Source of the DNA: Couchioplanes caeruleus
GTDB lineage: Bacteria; Actinomycetota; Actinomycetes; Mycobacteriales; Micromonosporaceae
Assembly: GCF_023499255.1 (NCBI RefSeq)
Contig: NZ_CP092183.1
Coordinates: 255,501-319,500, forward strand
Reading direction: 5' to 3'
DNA: 64,000 nt
A program made the translations under genes and the position numbers. The notes beneath the pieces were generated by a model that worked only from the letters and a program-made list of their open reading frames with translations, was not told the DNA's origin and did not search any database. Shown piece by piece: positions 53,745 to 62,352 of this stretch (within the stretch, counting starts at the first letter, position 1; each line of letters begins with the position of its first letter).

Positions 53745-54965
53745 TCAGGCGCGGGGCAGGCTGACCTCGGCAACCGTGCCGCCGCCGTCGCGCGGGCGCA
53801 ACGACACCCAGCCGCGCTGTCGTTCCACGATGCGGCGGACGAGGTACAGCCCGAGGCCGGCGCCCGGGTTGCGCCCGTCGGCGTCCGGGTCGCCCTGCCA
53901 GTAGCGCTCGAACGCCCGCTCGACGTGCTCCGGACCGACGCCGATGCCCCGGTCGGCGACCCGGAACGTGACCGTCGAGTCGTCGGCGGCCGCGGTCACG
54001 GTCACCTCGGTGTCGGGCGGCGAGTACTTGTCCGCGTTGGTGGCCAGCTCGGTGAGGATCGTGGCGAGCGACTCCCGGTCCCCGAAGGCCTTGGGCAGCT
54101 CGGCGGGCAGCTCCGCGACGAGCCGGGGGCGCAGGTCCGCCGGGAGCTCCGCCACCGCCGCCCGCAACGCGTCCACGAGGTCGAACGGGCCGGGCGGGGA
54201 GCCACCGGTCCCCCCGTCGTCGCTGGTGGCCGAGAGCAGCCGGTCGACCAGGCGGGCGAGCTCCCCGGCGCGGGCGCCGACGACGCGTACGGCCTCGCGA
54301 CGCCCCTTTTCGCCGAGCGACTCCCAGTGGTTGGTCAGCGTGTCCGCGTACCCCTTGATGACCGTGACCGGCGTCCGCAGCTCGTGGCTGGTCACCGCCA
54401 CGAACAGGTCGCGGTCCTCGTGCGTGCGTTTCCCGCCGGTCGCGGATTGCTGACCGCCGGCCGGGGTGAGCCAGGCGCCGGTCGCCTCCGGGCTGTCGCC
54501 GTGGACGGGCAGGCCGGCGCGGTCGCCGTACAGGTGGGCGGCGTGCGCGGCGAGGAGGTCGAGGACCGTGTGGTGCTCGGGGCCGGGCGCGTCGTCGGAC
54601 TCGGCGTAGGCGACGTACAGGAAGCCGATCAGCACGTCGCCGACCGCGCAGCGCGTGATGAGCAGGTGGTCCGTGCCGGTGCCGTCGTCGGTCGGCTCGA
54701 CGGGCAGGTAGACGGCGTGGTCGTCGGTCAGCCGGTCGTGGTCGACCCGGCGGCCCAGCGCGTGTTCGCAGACGCCGGCGCCCGCGATGATGCGGCCGTG
54801 CCCGGCGCCGCACTCGGCGAAACCGGCGCCGCTGCCGCCGAGCACCTCCAGCGCGAGCCGGACGAGGTGCTGCAGGGCGGCGAGGCCGGTCTCGCCCGTG
54901 TCGATCCGTCTCAGGAGCGCGAGCTGCCCCCGCGCCAGCGCGGTGTAGTCGGGTCCATCCGGCAT
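53745..54965 (-). CDS. Soluble GAF-domain sensor histidine kinase
   Basis: 406 residues. GAF-like sensor domain (about 20-150, no membrane helices), HisKA with phospho-acceptor His194 in VTSHELRTPVTVIKGYAD, then HATPase: N box ELATNADKYSPP, G1 VADRGIGVG, F/G2 ERYWQGDP...GAGLGLYLVRRIVE. No response regulator is adjacent, so it is an orphan kinase. ATG at 54965; no clear Shine-Dalgarno. Confidence 0.92.
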   Translation of the reverse strand: MPDGPDYTALARGQLALLRRIDTGETGLAALQHLVRLALEVLGGSGAGFAECGAGHGRIIAGAGVCEHALGRRVDHDRLTDDHAVYLPVEPTDDGTGTDHLLITRCAVGDVLIGFLYVAYAESDDAPGPEHHTVLDLLAAHAAHLYGDRAGLPVHGDSPEATGAWLTPAGGQQSATGGKRTHEDRDLFVAVTSHELRTPVTVIKGYADTLTNHWESLGEKGRREAVRVVGARAGELARLVDRLLSATSDDGGTGGSPPGPFDLVDALRAAVAELPADLRPRLVAELPAELPKAFGDRESLATILTELATNADKYSPPDTEVTVTAAADDSTVTFRVADRGIGVGPEHVERAFERYWQGDPDADGRNPGAGLGLYLVRRIVERQRGWVSLRPRDGGGTVAEVSLPRA

Positions 54966-55050
54966 GTCTGCGAGTGTGCCTCGCTTCCGGCGGTTTGGGC
55001 AGAGCGGAGAGTGTGGATCTTGTCGCTGATCGGGCTCGGAGTGTCCCGTG

Positions 55051-55854
55051 TCACACCGGTCGTGCGCTTTCCAGGCGTTCGATCACGAACCCCGGGCGGT
55101 CGGTGATGATGCCGTCCGCCCCGGCCGCGAGCACCATGTCGAGATCGCGCTCCTCGTTCACCGTCCAGACGTACGTCTGCAGCCCCGCCGCGCGCAGGGT
55201 CGGGATGAGGTTGCGGCGCGACCGGACCAGCCCGACGCCCGGCCCGGCGATGCGGGCGCCGAACGGCAGCCGCCCCCGGCTGACCCCCGGAGGCAGGATC
55301 TCCAGGAGGTAGACGGTGGGAATGCGGGGGGCTAGCGCGCGGATCCGGCGCAGGGCCAGCGCGGCGAAGGACATGACGGTCACCTGTACGGGCGAAGCCG
55401 GCGACTGTTCCAGCAGCCCGTGCCGGCGCAGCGTCTCCACCAGCTTGCGCTCCACCTCGGCGCCGTACCGCGACGGGTGTTTCGTCTCGATGAGCAGCCG
55501 GACCGGGAGGTTGCGCTCACACAGCGCCTCGAGCAGCCGGTCGAGGGTCAGCAGCCGGGTGTGCTCGACCAGCTCCTCCTCGGCGACGTCCGCCGCGGCG
55601 GCGTGCCAGGAGCCGAAGTCGAGCTCGTCCAGCTCGGCGAGGGTCTTCCTGCTCACCCGGCCGGTGCCGTTGCTCGTCCGGTTCAGCCGCCGGTCGTGGA
55701 CGCAGACCAGATGCCCGTCACGGGTCAGCCGGACGTCGCATTCCACGCCGTCGGCGCCGTCGGCAAGTGCCCGAAGGTACGCGGCCAGCGTGTGCTCGGG
55801 CAGCGCGTCCGCGCCGCCGCGGTGTGCGAAGACCAGGGGACGCGGGGGTCTCAC
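55051..55854 (-). CDS. glpQ: Glycerophosphodiester phosphodiesterase
   Basis: 267 residues. FAHRGGADALPEHTLAAYLR and GADGVECDVRLTRDGHLVCV give the GDPD catalytic His/metal residues; HDRRLNRTSNGTG, LLIETKH and WTVNEERDLDMVLAAGADGI follow the family order. No signal peptide, so cytoplasmic. GTG at 55854 overlaps the rhodanese stop (GTGA), hence coupled. Confidence 0.92.
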   Translation of the reverse strand: MRPPRPLVFAHRGGADALPEHTLAAYLRALADGADGVECDVRLTRDGHLVCVHDRRLNRTSNGTGRVSRKTLAELDELDFGSWHAAAADVAEEELVEHTRLLTLDRLLEALCERNLPVRLLIETKHPSRYGAEVERKLVETLRRHGLLEQSPASPVQVTVMSFAALALRRIRALAPRIPTVYLLEILPPGVSRGRLPFGARIAGPGVGLVRSRRNLIPTLRAAGLQTYVWTVNEERDLDMVLAAGADGIITDRPGFVIERLESARPV

Positions 55855-56186
55855 AGCACGCGGGCCGGCTGACCGTTCTCGCTGACGACCTCGCGGCCCT
55901 CGGCGGCCCAGGCCTGCATGCCGCCGTCGAGGTTGCGCACGTTGTCCCAGCCGTTGCCCATGAGGTAGGAGACGACCTGGCCGGAGCGGCCGCCGGAGCG
56001 GCACACCACGACGACCTCGGTGTCGGCGGGGATCTCCGCGATCCGGGCCGGCACCTCCATCATCGGGAGGTGGTGGGCGTGCGGGGCGTGACCCGCCTGC
56101 CACTCGTCGGGCTCGCGCACGTCGAGCAGATAGGCCGACGGCTCGACCTGCGCCGGGGTCACGCTGGGTACCTGAGGTCCGAACAC
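55851..56186 (-). CDS. Single-domain rhodanese
   Basis: 111 residues. AYLLDVREPDEWQAGHAPHA and the active-site loop VVVCRSGGRSGQVVSYL with Cys62; RNLDGGMQAWAAEG near the end. Sulfur transfer to an unknown acceptor. GTG at 56186 with TACCCT six nt upstream. Its TGA overlaps the start of the phosphodiesterase gene. Confidence 0.93.
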   Translation of the reverse strand: MFGPQVPSVTPAQVEPSAYLLDVREPDEWQAGHAPHAHHLPMMEVPARIAEIPADTEVVVVCRSGGRSGQVVSYLMGNGWDNVRNLDGGMQAWAAEGREVVSENGQPARVL

Positions 56187-56192
56187 GCCACC

Positions 56193-56198
56193 AGGGTA
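56193..56198 (-). promoter_or_regulatory. Leaderless-type -10 element (rhodanese gene)
   Basis: TACCCT ends 6 nt before the GTG at 56186. Confidence 0.5.
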
Positions 56199-56201
56199 GA
56201 A

Positions 56202-57395
56202 CTACTTCTCGTTGGCGACGACGTCCGGGTTGGCCAGGATGAACTGCGAGAGCTTGTCCTGCCGGACCGCCTTGTACATCTCCATGCTCTTCGGCGTGAT
56301 CGTCTCGCGGCCGTTGCCGTTGCCGGCGAAGGTGCCGTTGTTGGTACGCAGCAGCACCATGTCGTTGGCTGCCACGCCCTTGAGCGCGAAGATGAAGTCG
56401 ATGACCGGGACGTTGCCGGTGTCCAGCACGAACGCCTTGCCCGCCGCCTTGATGAGGCTGTTCACCTTGAGCGGGTTGGTCAGCACGCCGCTGCTCGCCG
56501 CCTTCTTGGCGATCGCCTTGATCAGCTGCTGCTGGTGGCGCTGGCGGTCGTAGTCGCCGTTCTTGAGGCCGTACCGCTGGCGGGCGTAGTCGAGGGCCTC
56601 CCAGCCCTCCATGTCCCGGCAGCCCTTCTTGTGCACGACCGGCTCGTGGGTGCCGGCGGTCTTGCGGGCCTCGGCCAGGTACATCGGCTTGCCGTTGACG
56701 ATCTGCATGTGGTGCGACTTGACCTCCTGGTCGACGCACATGTGTACGCCGTTGAGAGCGTCGATCACGCTCTTGAAGCCGTTGAAGTCGATGATCGCCG
56801 CGCCGTCGAAGGTCATCCCGGTGTTGGTCTTGATCGTCTGCGCCATGAGCTGCGCGCCGCCCGCCCAGCCGCCGCCGTTCTGCGCGCCGTGGAAGAACAC
56901 CTCGGTGGCCTTCGCCGTGCCGCCCGGGTACTTCGCCTTGGGGAACGCCGGGACCTGCATCTCGGTGTCCCGCGGGATCGACACCAGGTACGCCTGGTCG
57001 TGGCTGGCCGGGATGTGCAGCGCGATGATCGTGTCGGAGCGCAGGTCGTCGACCGCCCAGCGCTTCCGCGCGTCGACGCCCATCAGCAGGATGTCGATCG
57101 GCCCCTTGATGTCGCCGCCGCCCTCGGCGGTGCCCTTCTGGTTGCCGCCGAGCAGGTTGTCCTGGGTGACCGCGTCGGTGGCGTTGCTGACCAGCCACTT
57201 GGTGCCCGCGATGCCCGCGCCGCTGCCCATCATCAGCACCGCGCCGAAGACGACGGTGAGCTTGGCCCACATCGGGTCCTTGCGCTTCCTGCGCTTGGGC
57301 GGCGCCGCCGATGCGGACGGCCGGGTGCTGTGTGGGGGAGTGCGACTGCCGTCCCGCTCCGGCGACGAGGGACGCCGGGTGGTCTGGACGGTCAT
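56202..57395 (-). CDS. LytR-CpsA-Psr (LCP) protein, copy 1
   Basis: 397 residues. Cytoplasmic basic/Pro-rich N-terminus, one TM helix (LTVVFGAVLMMGSGAGIAGT), then the LCP domain: IDILLMGVDARKRW, RSDTIIALHIPA, AYLVSIPRDTEMQVP, AIIDFNGFKSVIDALNGVHM and GWEALDYARQRYGLKNGDYDR, containing the conserved Arg/Asp set. LCP enzymes attach polymers (teichoic acids, capsule, arabinogalactan-like glycans) to peptidoglycan. The ATG at 57395 has GGGAG with 5-nt spacing. Tandem with a second LCP gene at 57561. Confidence 0.93.
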   Translation of the reverse strand: MTVQTTRRPSSPERDGSRTPPHSTRPSASAAPPKRRKRKDPMWAKLTVVFGAVLMMGSGAGIAGTKWLVSNATDAVTQDNLLGGNQKGTAEGGGDIKGPIDILLMGVDARKRWAVDDLRSDTIIALHIPASHDQAYLVSIPRDTEMQVPAFPKAKYPGGTAKATEVFFHGAQNGGGWAGGAQLMAQTIKTNTGMTFDGAAIIDFNGFKSVIDALNGVHMCVDQEVKSHHMQIVNGKPMYLAEARKTAGTHEPVVHKKGCRDMEGWEALDYARQRYGLKNGDYDRQRHQQQLIKAIAKKAASSGVLTNPLKVNSLIKAAGKAFVLDTGNVPVIDFIFALKGVAANDMVLLRTNNGTFAGNGNGRETITPKSMEMYKAVRQDKLSQFILANPDVVANEK

Positions 57396-57504
57396 GTGCT
57401 CTCCCAAGCGCGCTAGGGGCCAACGGCGGATGTCACTGTACGTTCAACTTCGATCTCGTGCGAGGCCTTGAGAGTTTCAGGTCGGTGACACCCTGCGTTC
57501 ATGC

Positions 57505-57543
57505 AAACGGCGCGGGTGGCGATTGCACCGACCCGCGCCGTTT
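57505..57543 (-). terminator. Hairpin terminator between the two LCP genes
   Basis: AAACGGCGCGGGT (57505-57517) / ACCCGCGCCGTTT (57531-57543), perfect 13-bp stem, 13-nt loop, 17 nt past the stop of the upstream LCP gene. Confidence 0.75.
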
Positions 57544-57560
57544 GACCGATTCCTAGGGGT

Positions 57561-58904
57561 TCAGCCGCCCGCTTGCGCCGATTTCGGGTTGTTCGCCGCC
57601 ATCCACTCGCCCATCTTGTCGGCAGAGATCGCCTTGTACATAGCCAAAGCCTTCTCCCGATCGGAGACGACGACGCTCTGCCCGGCGATGGTCGCGCTGC
57701 CCTTGTTGGGGCTGGTGATGAAGGTGAGGTTCTCGCCGCGCAGGCTGCGGAACTGCAACGCCATGTCGGTGAGCGAGAAGTCCTGGTCGGCGGTGACGGC
57801 GTTGGTGACCGCCTTGAGGAAGCTGTTCAGCTTCGCCGGGTTGGTCAGCGTGCCGGTGCCGGCCGCCTTGTCCATCAGCGCCTTGAGGAACTCCTGCTGG
57901 TGACGCATCCGGGCGAAGTCGCCCTGCGGGAACTGCTTGCGCTGACGGATCCAGTCGAGCGCCTCGGTGCCGTTCATGTGCATGGTGCCCTTGGTGAACG
58001 TGCGGTGCGGCTTGTGGATCGAGGTGATGGACTGCTCCACCTTCAGGTCCACGCCGCCGAGGGCGTCGGTGACCTCCTTGAAGCCGCCGAAGTCGATCGC
58101 GAGCACGTGGTCCAGGTGCACGTCGGTCATGCACTCGACCGTACGGACGGCGCGGGGCAGGCCGCCGAAGGCGAACGCGGCGTTGATCTTGGCTCGGCTA
58201 CCGCTGCTGCAGTCGGCGTCGTTCGCGGACGGGATCTGCACCCACAGGTCACGCGGGATCGACACCAGCTGGGCGGATTTGTGGTCCGCCGGGATGTGCA
58301 TGATGATCAGCGTGTCCGCGCGCCAGGCGTTCGTCGTCTCCTTGGAAGCGTCCGGGTCCCGGGAGTCGCTGCCGACCAGCAGGATGTTCAGCGCGCCGTC
58401 GACCGTCTTGACCGGCCGCCCCTTCGTCAGGTCGGCGAAGGCGTCGGTGCGCTTGAGGTCGCCGTTGAGCCCGTTGGCGTAGCCGTACAGCGAGATGCCG
58501 GCGACCAGGCCGAGCACCAGCACGGCAGCGCCGGCGACCAGGGCGATGCGGCCCCAGCGCGGCTTGCGCCGTCCCTTGTACGGGCGCCCGCCGGGCCGTC
58601 CGCCACCCGGTCCCCGCGGCGGTCCCGAGGGGCCACCCGGTCCGCCCCCGGCGCCGCGCGGCGGCCAGTCGTCCACGCCGTCGCTGTACGAGCGTCCGGC
58701 GGGCCGATCACTGCCCCCGTACGCGCGGCCCGCGCCGGCAGCGGGGCGGTCGCCGTACGTGCGGCCGGAGCCGGGACGGCTGGTGCCCACTCGACCGGAG
58801 GAGCCGGGCATCGAGGCGCGGTTCATGGCGCCCGGAATACCCACCGGACCCGGCACCGAAGCCCGGCCGGCGGGGCTACCCCAAGGGGACGAGATCGCAG
58901 ACAT
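57561..58904 (-). CDS. LytR-CpsA-Psr (LCP) protein, copy 2
   Basis: 447 residues. Long Gly/Pro/Arg/Ser-rich cytoplasmic N-terminus (about 1-115, GGGPGGPSGPPRGPGGGRPG), TM helix IALVAGAAVLVLGLVAGISL, then the LCP domain: LNILLVGSDSRDP, RADTLIIMHIPADHKSAQLV, SIPRDLWVQIP, GPINAAF-type KINAAFAFGG, AIDFGGFKEVTDALGGVDL, TEALDWIRQRKQFPQGDFAR. ATG at 58904 with TAATCT six nt upstream. Similar to copy 1 in the C-terminal half. Confidence 0.93.
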   Translation of the reverse strand: MSAISSPWGSPAGRASVPGPVGIPGAMNRASMPGSSGRVGTSRPGSGRTYGDRPAAGAGRAYGGSDRPAGRSYSDGVDDWPPRGAGGGPGGPSGPPRGPGGGRPGGRPYKGRRKPRWGRIALVAGAAVLVLGLVAGISLYGYANGLNGDLKRTDAFADLTKGRPVKTVDGALNILLVGSDSRDPDASKETTNAWRADTLIIMHIPADHKSAQLVSIPRDLWVQIPSANDADCSSGSRAKINAAFAFGGLPRAVRTVECMTDVHLDHVLAIDFGGFKEVTDALGGVDLKVEQSITSIHKPHRTFTKGTMHMNGTEALDWIRQRKQFPQGDFARMRHQQEFLKALMDKAAGTGTLTNPAKLNSFLKAVTNAVTADQDFSLTDMALQFRSLRGENLTFITSPNKGSATIAGQSVVVSDREKALAMYKAISADKMGEWMAANNPKSAQAGG

Positions 58905-58910
58905 GAGTTC

Positions 58911-58916
58911 AGATTA
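58911..58916 (-). promoter_or_regulatory. Leaderless-type -10 element (LCP copy 2)
   Basis: TAATCT ends 6 nt before the ATG at 58904. Confidence 0.5.
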
Positions 58917-59014
58917 CGAGCCGTGATCGACGCAAACCGTGCATCCACACCGGCTCGGCACGAACGTGGGAGACAATTACCGTTCGTGAAACGTTCACTA
59001 CTGCGGCGGATTGC

Positions 59015-59980
59015 TCACTTCGCGAAGAACTCGATCGTCCGGCGCAGACCCTCCTCGGGACTGACCTGCGGCTCGTAGCCCAGCAGCGTACGGGCCAGCG
59101 TGAGGTCGGGGCGCCGCCGCTCCGGGTCGTCGGCCGTACGCTCGAGCAGCTCGATGCGCGACTCGCTGCCGGCCAGCTTCACGATCAGCTCGGCGAGCTC
59201 CAGCATCGTCAGCTCGTGCTCGGTGCCGCAGTTGATCGGCCCGGTCTCCGTCGAGTCCAGCAGCAGCAGGATGCCGCGGACCAGGTCGTCGACGTACGTG
59301 ATCGAGCGGGTCTGCGTCCCGGTCCCGTGCACGGTGATGGACGCGTTGCGCAGCGCCTGACTGATGAAGGTGGGGATCGCCCGGCCGTCGTCCGGCCGCA
59401 TGCGGGGGCCGTACGTGTTGAAGATGCGCACGATGGCCGTGTCGAGCCCGTGGAAGCGGTGGTACGCCATGGTGGCCGCCTCGGCGAAGCGCTTGGACTC
59501 GTCGTAGACCGCGCGGACGCCGATCGGGTTGACGTTGCCCCAGTAGCTCTCCGGCTGCGGGTGCACGGCCGGGTCGCCGTACGCCTCGGAGGTCGACGCC
59601 ATCAGGAAGCGCGCGTGGTCGGCGACGGCGCGGTCGAGCAGCGCCAGCGTGCCCGCCGAGCCGACCTTGAGGATCTCCACCGGCAGCTTCGCGAAGTCGG
59701 TCGGGCTGGCCGGGGACGCCATGTGCAGGATCGCGTCGAAACGCTCGGTCATCGCGGGGTGGGCCGGCAGACCGGCGGTGACGTCGGCCTCGATGAGCGT
59801 GAACCGCGGCTCGGTGGCCAGGTGCGCGACGTTCGCGGCCGAGCCGGTGACGAAGTTGTCGACGGCGACGACGGTGCAGCCCCGCGCGAGGAGGGCGTCG
59901 ACGAGATGCGACGGCACGAAACCGGCCCCGCCGCTGACCAGAATCCGATGTCCCTCGCCGAACCGCTGCTGCACTGACAT
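59015..59980 (-). CDS. NDP-sugar SDR, UDP-glucuronate decarboxylase-like
   Basis: 321 residues. Extended SDR: ILVSGGAGFVPSHLVDALLA (NAD-binding GxxGFxxSH), VVAVDNFVTGSAANVAHL, ASPASPTDF, ASTSEAYGDP with YDESKRFAEA (catalytic Tyr-xxx-Lys), IVRIFNTYGPRMRPDDGRAI. The ASPASP and FNTYGPRM features fit UDP-xylose synthase/dTDP-glucose 4,6-dehydratase-like enzymes. Next to LCP genes, so a cell-wall glycan precursor role is plausible. ATG at 59980 with TAAAGT seven nt upstream. Confidence 0.9.
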   Translation of the reverse strand: MSVQQRFGEGHRILVSGGAGFVPSHLVDALLARGCTVVAVDNFVTGSAANVAHLATEPRFTLIEADVTAGLPAHPAMTERFDAILHMASPASPTDFAKLPVEILKVGSAGTLALLDRAVADHARFLMASTSEAYGDPAVHPQPESYWGNVNPIGVRAVYDESKRFAEAATMAYHRFHGLDTAIVRIFNTYGPRMRPDDGRAIPTFISQALRNASITVHGTGTQTRSITYVDDLVRGILLLLDSTETGPINCGTEHELTMLELAELIVKLAGSESRIELLERTADDPERRRPDLTLARTLLGYEPQVSPEEGLRRTIEFFAK

Positions 59981-59987
59981 GCAGGCC

Positions 59988-59993
59988 ACTTTA
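59988..59993 (-). promoter_or_regulatory. Leaderless-type -10 element (SDR gene)
   Basis: TAAAGT ends 7 nt before the ATG at 59980. Confidence 0.5.
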
Positions 59994-59998
59994 GGCGA

Positions 59999-60033
59999 GA
60001 GGGGCCGACACGCAATTCGCGCGTCGGCCCCTC
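59999..60033 (-). terminator. Hairpin terminator after the symporter gene
   Basis: AGGGGCCGAC-type stem (59999-60009) pairs with 60023-60033, an 11-bp outer stem plus a 3-bp inner stem, 40 nt past the symporter stop and just before the SDR promoter. Confidence 0.65.
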
Positions 60034-60072
60034 GGCGTTCACTTTCGCCCGTACGGAACCTCGGTGAACTTT

Positions 60073-61752
60073 TCAGTGGGCGCCGTGCCCGGTCAGCGAC
60101 CGGACCTCGAGCTCGGCGTACTTGTCGGCGTCCGACTCCTTGGAGAGCATCGTGCCGATCCAGCCGCAGAGGAAGCCGATCGGGATCGAGATGATGCCCG
60201 GGTTGGAGAGCGGGAACCAGTGCCAGTCGCTGTCCGGGAACATCGCGGTGGGCGAACCCGACACGACGGGCGAGAAGAACACCAGGAACACCGCGCTGAT
60301 CAGGCCGCCGTAGATCGACCAGAGCGCGCCCGAGGTGTTGAACCGCTTCCAGAACAGGCTGTAGAGGATCGCCGGCAGGTTGGCGGAGGCCGCCACCGCG
60401 AACGCGAGCGCCACGAGGAACGCCACGTTCAGGCTCTGCGCGAAGATCGACAGCACGATCGCGATCGCGCCGATGACGAAGGCGGAGATGCGGGCGACCC
60501 GTACCTCGTCCCGCTCGCCGGCCTGGCCGCGCTTGATGACGCTGGCGTAGAAGTCGTGCGCGACGCTCGACGACGAGGCGAGGGTCAGGCCGGCCACCAC
60601 CGCGAGGATCGTGGCGAACGCGACCGCCGCGATGATCGCCAGCAGCACCGCGCCGCCGGTGTCTCCGCCGAGGTAGTCGATGCCGAGCTTCTGGGCGAGC
60701 TGCGGGGCGGCCGTGTTGCCCGCCTTGTCCTGCGCGGTGATCTCCTTGCCGCCCACCAGGGCCGCCGCGCCGAAGCCCAGCGCCAGGGTGAAGAGGTAGA
60801 AGGTGCCGATGATGCCGATGGCCCAGAGCACGCTCTTGCGGGCGATCCGGCTGGTCGGAACCGTGTAGAACCGGGTCAGGATGTGCGGCAGGCCGGCCGT
60901 GCCCAGCACCAGCGCGATGCCCAGCGAGAGCAGGTCCATCTTGCTGTAGAAGGTCTTGGCCGCGTCGCCCGCCGTCTCGACGCCGTACCGCAGGCCCGGT
61001 TCGAGGAAGGCGGAGCCCTTGCCGGACCGCGCCGCCGCGTCGCCGAGCAGGGACGACAGGTTGAACTTGTAGTGCGCGAGCACCAGGATCGTCATCACGA
61101 GCGCGCCCGTCATCAGCAGGAACGCCTTGACGATCTGCACGTACGTGGTGCCCTTCATGCCGCCGACCACGACGTACACGATCATCAGGGCGCCGACCAG
61201 GATGATCGTCGCGATCTTGGCGGTGTCGGCGTCCATGCCCAGGAAGGTCTGGCCGGGCTTGATGCCGAGCAGCAGGGACACGAGCGCGCCGGCGCCGACC
61301 ATCTGCGCGATCAGGTAGAAGATCGACACCACGATGGTGGAGACGGACGCGGCCGTGCGTACCGGGCGCTGCCGCATGCGGAACGCCAGCACGTCGGCCA
61401 TCGTGTACCGGCCCGAGTTGCGCAGGAACTCCGCGACCAGCAGCAGCGCGACGAGCCACGCGACCAGGAAGCCGATCGAGTAGAGGAAGCCGTCGTAGCC
61501 GTACAGGGCGATGAGGCCGGCGATGCCCAGGAAGGACGCCGCCGACATGTAGTCGCCGCCGATCGCCATGCCGTTCTGGAAGCCGGAGAACTGCCGGCCG
61601 CCGGCGTAGAAGTCGGTGGCCGTCTTGGTCTGGCGGCTGGCCCAGATCGTGATCGCGAGGGTGATCGCGACGAAGACCAGGAAGAGGGAGATGGTCAGCG
61701 TGCGGCTGGTCGAGGTGGTGGCCTCGGCGGCCAGCAGGGAGTGACTCTGCAT
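60073..61752 (-). CDS. Sodium:solute symporter, ActP/MctC-like
   Basis: 559 residues with about 13 TM helices. FYAGGRQFSGFQNGMAIGGD, MSAASFLGIAGLIALYGYDG, LRNSGRYTMADVLAFRMRQR, TFYTVPTSRIARKSVLWAIG and FATILAVVAGLTLASSSSVA match the SSS family, acetate/monocarboxylate branch. The DUF485 gene directly upstream is the classic yjcH partner of actP. ATG at 61752 shares one base with that gene's stop. Acetate as substrate is inferred from family and neighbour. Confidence 0.92.
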   Translation of the reverse strand: MQSHSLLAAEATTSTSRTLTISLFLVFVAITLAITIWASRQTKTATDFYAGGRQFSGFQNGMAIGGDYMSAASFLGIAGLIALYGYDGFLYSIGFLVAWLVALLLVAEFLRNSGRYTMADVLAFRMRQRPVRTAASVSTIVVSIFYLIAQMVGAGALVSLLLGIKPGQTFLGMDADTAKIATIILVGALMIVYVVVGGMKGTTYVQIVKAFLLMTGALVMTILVLAHYKFNLSSLLGDAAARSGKGSAFLEPGLRYGVETAGDAAKTFYSKMDLLSLGIALVLGTAGLPHILTRFYTVPTSRIARKSVLWAIGIIGTFYLFTLALGFGAAALVGGKEITAQDKAGNTAAPQLAQKLGIDYLGGDTGGAVLLAIIAAVAFATILAVVAGLTLASSSSVAHDFYASVIKRGQAGERDEVRVARISAFVIGAIAIVLSIFAQSLNVAFLVALAFAVAASANLPAILYSLFWKRFNTSGALWSIYGGLISAVFLVFFSPVVSGSPTAMFPDSDWHWFPLSNPGIISIPIGFLCGWIGTMLSKESDADKYAELEVRSLTGHGAH

Positions 61753-62243
61753 TACTTGGCCGCCTCCGGGTCCGTGGTGGTGGTCGTGGCCGGGGTGGTG
61801 GCCGCCTCCGGAGCGGTGGCCGCCTCCGTGGTGGTGGCCTCCGTGGTGGTGGTCGCGGCCGGGGCGGTCGTCGTCGCCTCCGTGGTGGTGGTCGCGGCCG
61901 GCTCAGCCGAGCGCCGGGTGAGGGCGCCGTCCAGCTCGGCACCGATCTTGTCGGCGGTCGGGTCCAGCTCCCGCGCCGCGTAGCGCGAGTAGTACCAGGC
62001 GATCAGGAACGTCGAGAGGAACTGCAGCAGCCCGAACAGCAGCGCGACGTTGATGTTGCCCAGCAGCTTCACCGACATGAAGCCACGGGCGTAGGCGGAC
62101 AGCAGGACGTACAGGGCGTACCAGACGAAGAAAGCGATCGTCATGGGAAAGACGAAGTTGCGCAGCTTGCGGCGCAACCCCGCGAACTCTTCGGAACGCT
62201 GGACCTCGAGATACCTGTCGGTCGAAGTCGTTTCGGTTGTCAA
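61752..62243 (-). CDS. DUF485 membrane protein with Thr/Ala/Glu-rich tail
   Basis: 163 residues. DUF485 core: SEEFAGLRRKLRNFVFPMTI, AFFVWYALYVLLSAYARGFM, LLQFLSTFLIAWYYSRYAAR (two TM helices). The last ~50 residues are a Thr/Ala/Glu-rich repeat tail (TTTTEATTTAPAATTTTEAT...), unusual for this normally ~100-residue family. TTG at 62243 with GGTGAG 5 nt upstream. Couples to the symporter gene (TAATG). Confidence 0.88.
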   Translation of the reverse strand: MTTETTSTDRYLEVQRSEEFAGLRRKLRNFVFPMTIAFFVWYALYVLLSAYARGFMSVKLLGNINVALLFGLLQFLSTFLIAWYYSRYAARELDPTADKIGAELDGALTRRSAEPAATTTTEATTTAPAATTTTEATTTEAATAPEAATTPATTTTTDPEAAK

Positions 62244-62352
62244 CGTGGCTCACCACCTTCGTAGGGGCGGGTCTTTCCGGCACCGTACGAAGCAGTGGCG
62301 TCGATCACTGGCCGCCGGTCGCAAGGTGCGCCGAGCGGCAGTCAGGGTGCGC

